Origin: Chloroflexota bacterium
GTDB taxonomy: Bacteria; Chloroflexota; Dehalococcoidia; Lucifugimonadales; Lucifugimonadaceae
Direction: 5' to 3'
Length of the DNA stretch: 5,781 nt
Assembly (NCBI GenBank): GCA_016210435.1
Contig: JACQUF010000373.1
Span: 1-5,781 of the forward strand
Program-made: the position numbers and the translations under genes
Shown: in pieces, positions 1-5,781 of the stretch
How the letters are laid out: every line of letters starts with the position of its first letter
Position numbering within the stretch: the first letter of the stretch is position 1
The notes under the pieces: generated by a model
Databases searched by the model: none
What the model was told of the DNA's origin: nothing
The model's input: only the letters and a program-made list of their open reading frames with translations

Positions 1-398
1 ACCGGATCAACCATATCCACCTGAAGTCCGCCGATCCCAGGAAATCGGCGGAATGGTGGACGAAGGCCTTCAATTTCAGGATCGAGAGCGACAATGTGCG
101 CCCGTTCGGCGACCGCTTCGTTCGCTGCAAGAGCGAAGACGGAGGTTTGACAGTCAACATCTCCGGCCCGAGGACCGCTGACAAGTACATGCCGGGAGGA
201 GACGCGGGAGTGCACTTTGGCCTCGAACATTTCGGATTCGACTCGACAAACCTTGAGGCTGATATCAAGCGACTCGAGAACCTCGGCGGGAAGCTTATGG
301 AAGGCCCGATCGTCAATCCTTCCGGCGGCCCACGCATCGCCTTTGTCGCCTGTCCGGACGACGTCCGCATAGAGCTGATCGAGGCGCGCGTGCAGTAG
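1..398 (+). CDS. VOC-superfamily (glyoxalase/bleomycin-resistance fold) protein, 5'-truncated
   Basis: The reading frame is open from position 3 to the TAG at 396-398 (131 codons plus stop in the window), so the gene begins just before the window. It opens with RINHIHLKSADPRKSAEWW, which matches the first beta strand and helix of vicinal-oxygen-chelate domains. Family members are about 130-150 residues long, so probably only a few residues are missing. The GTG at 96 is internal and would remove the first metal-binding strand. Likely metal ligands, by alignment to the VOC pattern, are His4 (NHIHL), His76 (LEHFGF, followed by an LEADIKRLENLGG helix) and Glu124 (RIELIE), numbered from the codon at 3. 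VOC proteins include lyases, isomerases, extradiol dioxygenases and resistance proteins; nothing visible fixes the substrate. It converges on the amidase gene and has no visible functional link to it. Confidence 0.85.
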   Translation, partial: RINHIHLKSADPRKSAEWWTKAFNFRIESDNVRPFGDRFVRCKSEDGGLTVNISGPRTADKYMPGGDAGVHFGLEHFGFDSTNLEADIKRLENLGGKLMEGPIVNPSGGPRIAFVACPDDVRIELIEARVQ

Positions 399-410
399 CG
401 CCGGCCGGCG
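399..410. repeat. 12-bp GC palindrome directly after a stop codon
   Basis: CGCCGGCCGGCG is perfectly self-complementary and begins at the first base after the TAG of the VOC gene. It has no unpaired loop and no following T-run, so it is not a standard intrinsic terminator. It may be chance in GC-rich DNA. Confidence 0.3.
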
Positions 411-434
411 AACGAGGAATTGGTGATCATCCCC

Positions 435-464
435 CTGGTCCTTCTCAACCGGATAGAGAACCAG
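435..464. terminator. Imperfect hairpin between convergent genes, possible terminator
   Basis: CTGG (435-438) and TTCTC (442-446) can pair with GAGAA (456-460) and CCAG (461-464). This gives a 9-bp stem with a 3-nt bulge (439-441) and a 9-nt loop. It lies in the 90-bp gap between the convergent VOC and amidase genes, where a bidirectional terminator would be expected. Only a weak T-rich stretch (CTTTAG) follows on the plus side and the stem is only moderately GC-rich, so the call is tentative. Nothing else recognisable lies in 399-488. Confidence 0.25.
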
Positions 465-488
465 CTTTAGCCGTCCGACCTCGCATGG

Positions 489-1919
489 CTAACCGGCGAT
501 CGAGGGCCTCCGGTGGCTCCACGGCCTGGCTGCCTCAAATGCGGCGGCCGCACGGAGGACGAGGCCGTCCTCTTTGAACCTGCCGATGATATGCAGCCCG
601 ACCGGCAACCCCTCGACGAAACCACAGGGCACGGTTGCCGCGGGCTGCCCTGTCATGTTGATCGGGAACGTGTACGGGTAGAAACCGGTTATCGAATTGA
701 CTTCCTTGCCGGCGATATGCGTCGGGCGGTTCTTCGGATCGAACGCGGTGATCGACGTGGTGGGCGTAAGCAAGAGGTCGTATCTCGTCATGACCTCATC
801 CATGTAGACCCTCAACTCGTTCACCGCGCGGAGGGACCGGGCGTACTGGTGACCGGCGATTGCCTTACCCCGTTCCAGGGCGGTCCGCGCGCTTTCGCCG
901 AGGAGGTCCCTTCGTTCATCCAGAAGGTGGCCATATTGCAGGTACGCGTTGGCGCCGAACACGTTCCAGAAGTGGTCCGACAGGGATGGGCTCAGAGAGA
1001 CGAACGCTTCTTCGACGCGGCACCCGAGCCTTTCAAACGTGAGGGCGGCAGAATGAGCAGCCTTTTCCACCTCGGGATCGACTGCGCTGTGGCCAAAGTC
1101 CTTGCTCCAGCCGACGCGCAGGCCTGCCAGGGGCCGGTCCAGATCAGGGATGAAGGCCGGGGGCGACTCTCGCAGATACGGCTGTGGGTCGCGCCGGTCA
1201 GGCCCCGAAAGCACTTCAAGCAACAGGGCTGAGTCCCGCACGTCGTTCGACATCGGACCGGACTGGGCGAACTGATTCGGATCTGGCTTGCCGAGGCCAC
1301 CCGCCCGTGGCACGCGCCCCTGGCTCGGCTTGAAACCGAAGACGCCGCAGAAGCTGGCCGGGATACGAATCGAACCCCCGCCGTCGGTTCCCACCGCCAG
1401 AGGACACAGTCCGGCTGCCAGGGCGGCCGCAGCGCCACCGCTGGACCCGCCGGTTGTCCGGTCGAGCCGCCACGGATTCCGGCATGGCCCGACCAGCGCG
1501 TTGTCGGTCACGGTCTCTAGGTGAATCGCGATCTCTGGAGTACTCGTCTTGCCGAGGATGATGGCGCCAGACGCGCGTACCCTTCCAGCGACGACCGAGT
1601 CCCGTTCGGGCACGGTGTCCTTGAACACAAGGGACCCGAGCGTGGTACGGATCCCCTGCGTGGCCTCGATGTCCTTAAGTGAAATCGGCACGCCGTGCAG
1701 CGGCCCGAGCGGGTCGCCGCGGATGACCTTTGCCTCGGCCTCCCTGGCCGCGTCGACGGCGTACTGGGCCGCCACGGTTATGTAAGCGTGGAGCCTGGGG
1801 TCGATTCGATCGATCCGTTCCAGGTACAGCTCGACCAGCTCTACCGGGGAGATTGCACGACGGGCGATCATCGCGGCCTGCTTCCAGGCCGGCATGAACG
1901 CGAGATCCCGGTCTGTCAT
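489..1919 (-). CDS. Amidase-signature family hydrolase
   Basis: This is an amidase-signature (AS) enzyme that hydrolyses a carboxamide or related C-N bond, probably in the cytoplasm since no signal peptide is seen. With the start at 1919 it has 476 residues, normal for the family. The catalytic triad is visible: Lys82 in GVPISLKD, the cis-Ser159 in TTGGSSGG, and the nucleophile Ser183 in GTDGGGSIRIPA. The 24-residue spacing between the two serines is the canonical one. The C-terminal PWSHRRP is also typical. I chose ATG 1919 because GGAG (1925-1928) sits 5 nt upstream. The ATG at 1964 would add 15 residues (MGCPPLDLDSFAGAQ), has no clear ribosome site and would overlap the upstream acoX-like gene. 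It follows that gene by 25 nt, so co-transcription is likely. There is no GatB or GatC nearby, so it is more likely a catabolic or detoxifying amidase than the GatA transamidation subunit. Substrate unknown. Confidence 0.92.
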   Translation of the reverse strand: MTDRDLAFMPAWKQAAMIARRAISPVELVELYLERIDRIDPRLHAYITVAAQYAVDAAREAEAKVIRGDPLGPLHGVPISLKDIEATQGIRTTLGSLVFKDTVPERDSVVAGRVRASGAIILGKTSTPEIAIHLETVTDNALVGPCRNPWRLDRTTGGSSGGAAAALAAGLCPLAVGTDGGGSIRIPASFCGVFGFKPSQGRVPRAGGLGKPDPNQFAQSGPMSNDVRDSALLLEVLSGPDRRDPQPYLRESPPAFIPDLDRPLAGLRVGWSKDFGHSAVDPEVEKAAHSAALTFERLGCRVEEAFVSLSPSLSDHFWNVFGANAYLQYGHLLDERRDLLGESARTALERGKAIAGHQYARSLRAVNELRVYMDEVMTRYDLLLTPTTSITAFDPKNRPTHIAGKEVNSITGFYPYTFPINMTGQPAATVPCGFVEGLPVGLHIIGRFKEDGLVLRAAAAFEAARPWSHRRPSIAG

Positions 1920-1924
1920 CTGGG

Positions 1925-1928
1925 CTCC
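1925..1928 (-). promoter_or_regulatory. Ribosome binding site of the amidase gene
   Basis: GGAG on the minus strand lies 5 nt before the ATG at 1919. It decides between this start and the longer reading from 1964, which lacks a comparable site. Confidence 0.6.
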
Positions 1929-1944
1929 AGCAAAGCTGTCGAGA

Positions 1945-2988
1945 TCAAGTGGCGGGCATCCCATGCCGCACCAGGCAGTTCAATGCGCGGTCGATCTGCA
2001 CGACCTTGGGTCCATCAAGTCGGAGACTGATTTCCACCTTGTGGTCGTGGAGCAGCACGATCTCTCTCTCGCCATCCAGGGCGATCGTCCCGGGCCGCAT
2101 CTCTACCTCATGTCGCTCGCCAGGTTGCAGCTGGCGCCATTCCGCCACGGGCACCGCGCGCACTACGCCGGGCGCGATCGGCGCGACCACGCTGCGTCCG
2201 CCCTTGTCGTCTCCCAGGCGGAAATACAACCCGGCAGGATCGTCCATCGCCGTGGGCCGGAGTTGCGCGCCTATCGATGAGATACCGATGCTCGCCGGTT
2301 CTGCGCGCGTCAGGAACACCTCCTGGACCGTGCTCAGGTCCCAGATCGCCCTGGCGCCCGTAAACATTTCACGAGATACAGCCGCGTCCACCAGCGCGAT
2401 GTCTATGGCCTCCCCGTCCACATACACGTCCAACCGCTTGCTCGTCCGGCAGACTTCGCTGACAGGAGCTATGCCTTTCGCGACCGCGCCTGCGGCAAGA
2501 CCCCCCAGCGTTCCTTCGACCATTTGCGGAAAAACATTGTTGGTGCCGGTAGAAATCGGCACGACTGGGACGTCCCGGCAGGCCTTCGCGACGACCCGGT
2601 TTGTACCGTCACCGCCGAGGGTAACGATGCACCGCACACCGGCTTTCACCATCAGCTGCGCGGCAACTGTCGAATCGTCGCCTTGCCAGCCCGGGACCAT
2701 TTCTACGAAGTCCACATCCAGCCGACCGGCGACGTCTTCCCTGGCGAGGCGGGCCAGGCCGACCCGTTCGGGCATCACCAGGACTCCGTCCACGCCGACC
2801 GCGGCTAGGCCAGCGAACACGCGACGCAGAGTATTGGCCTTCTCCTGGTCTGAAACGACGCGCCCCTGCGCGACCAGCCTGCGGATGTCTCGGCCGGCAG
2901 CCGGGTTGGCGATGATGCCGACGATTGACGATCGGATGCCATGGACCCGGCGACGGGAAGAGGATGAAGACTTCAAGCTGCCATCCAT
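1945..2988 (-). CDS. acoX: AcoX-family ATP-NAD kinase-like protein
   Basis: This is a member of the ATP-NAD kinase/AcoX family. AcoX is encoded in acetoin-dehydrogenase operons; its biochemical role is not settled, although the fold implies binding of ATP and perhaps a dinucleotide. From ATG 2988 it has 347 residues, close to the usual AcoX length. Visible motifs are an N-terminal SIVGIIANPAAGRDIRR strand-loop (about 21-39), the diagnostic LGGDGTNR (124-131), ISTGTNNVFP (145-154) and a C-terminal ALDGERE (about 304-310), all as expected for NAD-kinase-like folds. The frame is open up to 3081, but the extra residues are low-complexity Gly/Arg sequence read out of frame through the E2 gene and are not credible. 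The chosen start overlaps the E2 stop by 16 nt and has no strong ribosome site, suggesting translational coupling to E2. The E2 neighbour supports an AcoX identity over a housekeeping NAD kinase (PpnK/NadK). Confidence 0.85.
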   Translation of the reverse strand: MDGSLKSSSSSRRRVHGIRSSIVGIIANPAAGRDIRRLVAQGRVVSDQEKANTLRRVFAGLAAVGVDGVLVMPERVGLARLAREDVAGRLDVDFVEMVPGWQGDDSTVAAQLMVKAGVRCIVTLGGDGTNRVVAKACRDVPVVPISTGTNNVFPQMVEGTLGGLAAGAVAKGIAPVSEVCRTSKRLDVYVDGEAIDIALVDAAVSREMFTGARAIWDLSTVQEVFLTRAEPASIGISSIGAQLRPTAMDDPAGLYFRLGDDKGGRSVVAPIAPGVVRAVPVAEWRQLQPGERHEVEMRPGTIALDGEREIVLLHDHKVEISLRLDGPKVVQIDRALNCLVRHGMPAT

Positions 2989-4241
2989 CCCGGGTCTGAG
3001 ACGTACCTGGCGACCGCCCTCAGGAATTCGCCTGCCGGCGCCCCATCCCATGCCCGGTGGTCGAAAGTGAGCGACAGCCACATTAGCGATCTGGTCACGA
3101 CCTGTCCCTGGTGGACCGCCGGCTTCTGAACAGGCCGGCCGAGGCCAAGTATGCCGACCTGCGGGGGGTTGAGAAGCGGATTGAAGGCGTCGACGCCGAA
3201 TGACCCCAGGTTGGTCACACTGAACGTGCCACCCTCCAGGTCGTCGACTTTCAGCTGATTGCCCTTGATCCTGGCCGTGATATCACGCACTGCTTGAGCT
3301 ACTTCAAGGAGACTCTTTTTGTCGGCATTCCGGATCACTGGTACCAGTAAACCGACGGGGACGGCGACCGCGAAGCCAACGTTCACCTCTGCGATCTCGT
3401 GCACCTCGCCCTGGAACGGGCTCGCGGGATCGACGATCAGATAGCTGTTCGCCCTGGGATGCTCGCTGAGGGCACGGGCCACAGCCTTCAAGATGATGTC
3501 CTGCAATTGCGGTCGCATCCGGTGCTGTCGCCAGTCGCGTACGAGTTTTTCCAGAAGCGGGTCGGCGGCGGTCACGTCCACTTCGTGCGTAAGCGTCACA
3601 GTGGGCGCCTGGCCGCTCTCGTACATCCGCCGCGCGATGGTCCCGCGCATCCCCTTGAGCGGGGTCGCATTGCGGACGGTGAGGCCGGCCATCTGAACGC
3701 GTGCCGCCGGCGCGGGCACCGGGCCTGCGACCGCGGGCCGCTGGGCCGCCGCCTTCCGGACATCTTCTTCGGTGACCCGGCCAGCTGGCCCTGTCCCGGC
3801 CACCGCGTCCAGGTTGACCCCGAGTTGCTGCGCAAGGCGGCGTGCGATCGGCGTGACCTGGCGCGGTCCTGCGTCTGCCGCGGCAGACGCAGGGACTTCT
3901 ACGACGCCTCTCCCACTGGGAGAGGGTTGGGGTGAGGGCGTTGCGGCAACCGCGCCAGCGGCAGGTTTCTCCATCCGCGGCGGAAGGTTTTTCGCTTCCT
4001 CGCCCGGCCCGAGGATCACCGCGATCACCGTGCCGGGGACGATCACCATCCCCTCGGGGACAACGATGCGTGCCAGCGTGCCGGCCGCGGGCGACTCCAC
4101 TTCGCTGTTGACCTTCGCCGATTCGATCTCGACGAGATGCTCGCCGACTTCGACGTGATCGCCCTCCTGTTTGAGCCATTTGACGATCATGCCGTCGTTC
4201 ATTCCCATGCCCCATTTGGGCAGGAGCACATCAACTGGCAT
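2973..4241 (-). CDS. Dihydrolipoamide acyltransferase (E2) of a 2-oxoacid/acetoin dehydrogenase complex
   Basis: This is the E2 core enzyme, which transfers an acyl group from its lipoyl arm to CoA in the cytoplasm. It has 422 residues in three domains. An N-terminal lipoyl domain (about 1-78) carries the lipoylated Lys43 in IESAKVNSEV, a variant of the common ETDKA setting. A peripheral subunit-binding domain (about 130-165) has TPIARRLAQQLG and GTGPAGRVTEEDV. The catalytic acyltransferase domain (about 190-422) ends with the active-site motif TFDHRAWDG (His395, Asp399). The Ala/Pro linker at about 85-129 contains repeat-derived sequence (see 3907-3939 and 3868-3893). I chose ATG 4241 because GAGGAG (4248-4253) is well spaced from it; the ATG at 4247 abuts that site. 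The acoX-like gene downstream suggests an acetoin-type complex, but E1 and E3 are absent from the window, so pyruvate or branched-chain oxoacid substrates cannot be excluded. Confidence 0.93.
   Translation of the reverse strand: MPVDVLLPKWGMGMNDGMIVKWLKQEGDHVEVGEHLVEIESAKVNSEVESPAAGTLARIVVPEGMVIVPGTVIAVILGPGEEAKNLPPRMEKPAAGAVAATPSPQPSPSGRGVVEVPASAAADAGPRQVTPIARRLAQQLGVNLDAVAGTGPAGRVTEEDVRKAAAQRPAVAGPVPAPAARVQMAGLTVRNATPLKGMRGTIARRMYESGQAPTVTLTHEVDVTAADPLLEKLVRDWRQHRMRPQLQDIILKAVARALSEHPRANSYLIVDPASPFQGEVHEIAEVNVGFAVAVPVGLLVPVIRNADKKSLLEVAQAVRDITARIKGNQLKVDDLEGGTFSVTNLGSFGVDAFNPLLNPPQVGILGLGRPVQKPAVHQGQVVTRSLMWLSLTFDHRAWDGAPAGEFLRAVARYVSDPGWMAA
3868..3893. repeat. Perfect 26-bp palindrome inside the E2 linker
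   Basis: The half-site CCTGCGTCTGCCG (3868-3880) is followed immediately by its exact reverse complement (3881-3893), with no spacer. On the minus strand it is translated in frame as about residues 117-125 of E2 (PASAAADAG), an Ala-rich linker. A 26-bp perfect match is long for chance even in GC-rich DNA. It could be part of a mobile repeat, a dimeric-regulator site or a cruciform. Confidence 0.75.
3907..3939. repeat. Dispersed palindromic repeat (TPSPQPSPSGRG type) inserted in the E2 coding sequence
   Basis: CCTCTCCC (3907-3914), loop ACT, and GGGAGAGG (3918-3925) form a perfect 8-bp stem. It is followed by GTTGGGGTGAGGGC, giving the layout of a short repeat found in many copies, usually between genes, in numerous high-GC bacterial genomes. 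There it is recognisable from spurious peptides such as TPSPQPSPTGRG, LTPTLSQ.ER and PLPLGEG.GEG. All three kinds of peptide can be read here: TPSPQPSPSGRG in the E2 frame (residues 101-112), LTPTLSQWER in another minus frame and PLPLGEGWGEG on the plus strand. The assignment rests on my memory of the motif, and the exact ends of the element cannot be set from one copy. It lies in frame between the lipoyl and E1/E3-binding domains. Confidence 0.7.
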
Positions 4242-4247
4242 TTGCAT

Positions 4248-4253
4248 CTCCTC
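4248..4253 (-). promoter_or_regulatory. Ribosome binding site of the E2 gene
   Basis: GAGGAG on the minus strand directly precedes the ATG at 4247 and lies 6 nt before the ATG at 4241. Normal spacing favours 4241, giving the protein start MPVDVLLPKWGMGM, the usual beginning of lipoyl domains. Confidence 0.6.
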
Positions 4254-4283
4254 GGGAATCGGCCAGACCGACGGCGGAGTATA

Positions 4284-4799
4284 TCAGCGGCTTTCGAATA
4301 TCCGCCGGAACACGTCCAGATCTGCCTCGCTGTACAGGCACATCATCACCTCGGCCAGCGAACTGTAGGGGTAATCGTCGAACACCTTCCGTGCGATCCC
4401 CGCGCACTCCTCCTTCGGGTAGCCGTAGACGCCCGTGCTGACGGCCGGAAACGCGATCGATCGCAGCCTGTTCGCCTCCGCTACGTCAAGACTCTTCTTG
4501 AAGCAGCTCGCAAGTACATCGGATTGGTCCCGGTTCGGGTTGTAGACCGGTCCTACAGTATGGATCACATACGCGGCCGGTAACCGGTACCCGTTGGTGA
4601 TGACAGCATCGCCCGCCGGCAAGCCGCCAGGTAGCTGCGTCGCCCGTATCCGGCGGCATTCTTCCAGCAATTGCGGACCGGCCGCGCTGTGAATCGCCCC
4701 GTCTACACCCCCACCTCCCAGGAGCGTCGAATTCGCAGCATTCACGATCGCGTCGACTCGAAGCTTCGTTATGTCGCCCTTGACAAGTTTCACCTTCAT
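4284..4799 (-). CDS. Macro-domain protein, MacroD/YmdB-type (putative O-acetyl-ADP-ribose deacetylase)
   Basis: This is a single-domain macro protein of 171 residues, the usual size for bacterial MacroD-type enzymes. These bind ADP-ribose and remove acetyl from O-acetyl-ADP-ribose or mono-ADP-ribose from proteins. The motifs run in order: KGDITKL with Asp9 (adenine contact), AIVNAANSTLLGGGGVDGAIH (Asn20, Asn23, glycine loop and Asp33, the ribose/catalytic region), YVIHTVGP (78-84) and FPAVSTGVYGYPKEE (117-131, the diphosphate-binding loop with the conserved aromatic Tyr125). It ends with a typical SEADLDVFRRIF segment. All expected catalytic-region residues are present, so it should be active. 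ATG 4799 overlaps the upstream stop as ATGA. No strong ribosome site is seen, so translation is probably coupled. The E2 gene starts 42 nt downstream. Whether the true substrate is OAADPR or an ADP-ribosylated protein cannot be told. Confidence 0.93.
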   Translation of the reverse strand: MKVKLVKGDITKLRVDAIVNAANSTLLGGGGVDGAIHSAAGPQLLEECRRIRATQLPGGLPAGDAVITNGYRLPAAYVIHTVGPVYNPNRDQSDVLASCFKKSLDVAEANRLRSIAFPAVSTGVYGYPKEECAGIARKVFDDYPYSSLAEVMMCLYSEADLDVFRRIFESR

Positions 4800-5781
4800 G
4801 GCTTCGCCAATCGGTCGAGGAGCGCCGACACCTGCTGTTCCGTCGCTGCAGCTGCAATGGTCACCCCTCGATCGCCGCCGAGAAGCTCGACTCCGAAAGC
4901 GCGCTGCTTGCCATTCCAGATCATCCGCGCGCTGGAACCCGGTGAACTCGCCCGCTTGAGATCGGACCGGTCCACCCCGGAGACAAGCCCTTCGAAGAAT
5001 TCCTGCGCGTCAGCTTCCGGGTCGTCCCATACGATGCGCGCCACCATTGCAGACTGGCCATCCGGACCGTCAAAGAGGCCATACGCATCACCGCCCCAGC
5101 CACGGGCTGCGCGCGTCGCTGTGAATACGCCCATCGACTGAAGCCAGGCACGCAGGAAGAATTCTCCCATCACATCTGAGGCGAAAAGAGACCAGTCATT
5201 GCCCAGAACGGCTGAAAGGTCGTCTAATGTCACTTCGATCGCGGGTTCACGCTCTGCGTACTTCGTGGCGTGCATGACCTGCTCCGAGGTCATGGGAGGA
5301 TCCTTGAACGCCTCGTTTACACGGGCAAAACCGCCTTTCGCGCGAAGTGCGGCGACAAACTGGGGCCCGGTCTCATAGGGAAATTGGATGCTTTCGAGGA
5401 GGATCCGCGGCGTGTCTGCCGGGGGTGGCACGAATTCACCCTGGAGAGCGAGCATCTCCGCGAGCCGCTTCTGGTCCATGTGCCGCAGGCCATACCCGAC
5501 CTGCGTGACGACCGCGTCGCCCTCGATTAATGCAGACAGCGCAAGCTGGCGATCGCTGTTGTCGCCGGCCGCATCGGAAAGGGCGTCGAGGTCGAAATGG
5601 ATGTCCTGGAGCCGGTGCGTGAACTCGTGGACGTAAGTTGATTCCGCGAGTGCGGACAGCGCTCCCTCCTCGCCGAGCACAAGGAATTCCTCCGATTCGG
5701 GGTCGTAGAGCCCCAGGACCTGGCTCCCGAGAAGGTCGCGATAGAGCGCAGCGAGGTCCGCATTCGGCGGGATCAGGCCCA
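4796..5781 (-). CDS. Putative zinc metallopeptidase with HEFTH motif, 5'-truncated, otherwise uncharacterised
   Basis: The frame is open to the right window edge, giving 327 residues plus stop; the true start lies outside. A GTG at 5680 is internal, since the upstream residues (GLIPPNADLAALYRDL, then VLGLYDPESEEFLV) look like genuine protein. Numbering from the codon at 5779, STYVHEFTHRLQDIHFDL contains the zinc-binding HExxH (His51, Glu52, His55; 5615-5629). Glu86 in LSALIEGDA, 31 residues later, is a candidate third ligand, as in gluzincins. The arrangement YDPE... HEFTH.LQD.HFDL... ALIEGDA... FPYETG... PPMTSEQVMH... GWGGDAY... VWDDPEADAQEFF resembles a family of bacterial hypothetical proteins that I recognise by pattern but cannot name. 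Many such proteins are exported or lipoproteins, but the N terminus is not visible. It overlaps the macro gene by 4 nt (ATGA), so the two are probably co-transcribed and translationally coupled. Confidence 0.8.
   Translation of the reverse strand, partial: GLIPPNADLAALYRDLLGSQVLGLYDPESEEFLVLGEEGALSALAESTYVHEFTHRLQDIHFDLDALSDAAGDNSDRQLALSALIEGDAVVTQVGYGLRHMDQKRLAEMLALQGEFVPPPADTPRILLESIQFPYETGPQFVAALRAKGGFARVNEAFKDPPMTSEQVMHATKYAEREPAIEVTLDDLSAVLGNDWSLFASDVMGEFFLRAWLQSMGVFTATRAARGWGGDAYGLFDGPDGQSAMVARIVWDDPEADAQEFFEGLVSGVDRSDLKRASSPGSSARMIWNGKQRAFGVELLGGDRGVTIAAAATEQQVSALLDRLAKP

Noticed and set aside
513..1232. A 239-codon plus-strand frame opposite the amidase
   Set aside because: It is antisense to the well-supported amidase gene and shows no recognisable domain or ribosome site.
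1920..1964. Amidase start at 1964
   Set aside because: There is no ribosome site there. It overlaps the acoX-like gene and adds non-family residues; ATG 1919 has GGAG at 5 nt.
1949..3070. A 373-codon open frame on the plus strand opposite the acoX-like gene
   Set aside because: Its composition (rich in Arg, Ser, Pro, Thr) and lack of any motif are typical of an antisense shadow in GC-rich DNA. The minus strand has clear GGDGT and GTNNVFP motifs.
2989..3081. N-terminal extension of the acoX-like gene up to 3081
   Set aside because: The extra 31 residues are E2 coding sequence read in another frame, and they would create a 109-nt overlap. Family members begin near the SIVGIIANP strand.
3304..4215. 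A 303-codon alternative frame on the minus strand within E2
   Set aside because: It is Arg-rich and low in complexity with no domain, while the E2 frame carries lipoyl, subunit-binding and catalytic motifs throughout.
4242..4283. Possible promoter between the macro and E2 genes
   Set aside because: The 42-nt gap has an AT-rich GATATA-like bit but no credible paired -35/-10 boxes, and the genes are close enough for read-through.
4453..4464. GCGATCGATCGC 12-bp palindrome in the macro gene
   Set aside because: It is short, built of repeated GATC/CGAT units, encodes conserved macro-domain sequence and has no partner copy nearby. Chance is the simplest explanation.
1..5781. CRISPR arrays, tRNA or rRNA genes, transposases, integrases
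   Set aside because: No regularly spaced repeats, RNA-gene signatures or transposase/integrase motifs were seen on either strand.

Overview
The window is GC-rich and densely coded. It has one truncated gene on the plus strand at the left edge and a tightly packed run of five genes on the minus strand. The gene content (AcoX-type kinase, lipoyl-bearing E2 acyltransferase, amidase-signature enzyme, macro domain, VOC enzyme, HEFTH metallopeptidase) suggests a free-living, metabolically versatile, probably soil, sediment or water bacterium. A palindromic repeat common in proteobacterial and related high-GC genomes is embedded in one gene. The sequence alone does not let me name a phylum; Proteobacteria, Rokubacteria, NC10 or Chloroflexi-like lineages would all be plausible.

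Layout, left to right. Positions 1-398 (+) hold the end of a VOC-superfamily (glyoxalase/dioxygenase fold) protein lacking only its first few residues. Positions 399-488 are a short convergent intergenic gap with a GC palindrome and an imperfect hairpin. Everything from 489 to the right edge is on the minus strand. Read in the direction of transcription it is: an HEFTH-motif putative zinc metallopeptidase (5' end beyond the window), a MacroD-type macro-domain protein (ATGA overlap), a dihydrolipoamide acyltransferase E2 (42-nt gap), an AcoX-family NAD-kinase-like protein (16-nt overlap) and an amidase-signature hydrolase (25-nt gap). The spacing suggests one transcript or two nested ones. No convincing internal promoter or terminator was seen between these genes.

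How they may work together. E2 plus AcoX is the hallmark pairing of acetoin-dehydrogenase-type 2-oxoacid/acetoin cleavage complexes. In such a complex the E2 lipoyl arm carries the acyl group from the thiamine-dependent E1 to CoA. AcoX is a conserved accessory protein of unknown biochemical role with an NAD-kinase-like ATP-binding core. No E1 or E3 gene is present here, and the flanking genes are not the usual acetoin genes, so the substrate of the complex is open.

The most unusual sequence feature is in the flexible linker of E2, between the lipoyl domain and the E1/E3-binding domain. It holds a dispersed-repeat-like hairpin (3907-3939) and, 13 nt from that hairpin, a perfect 26-bp palindrome (3868-3893). 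Both are translated in frame as Pro/Ser/Ala-rich linker.
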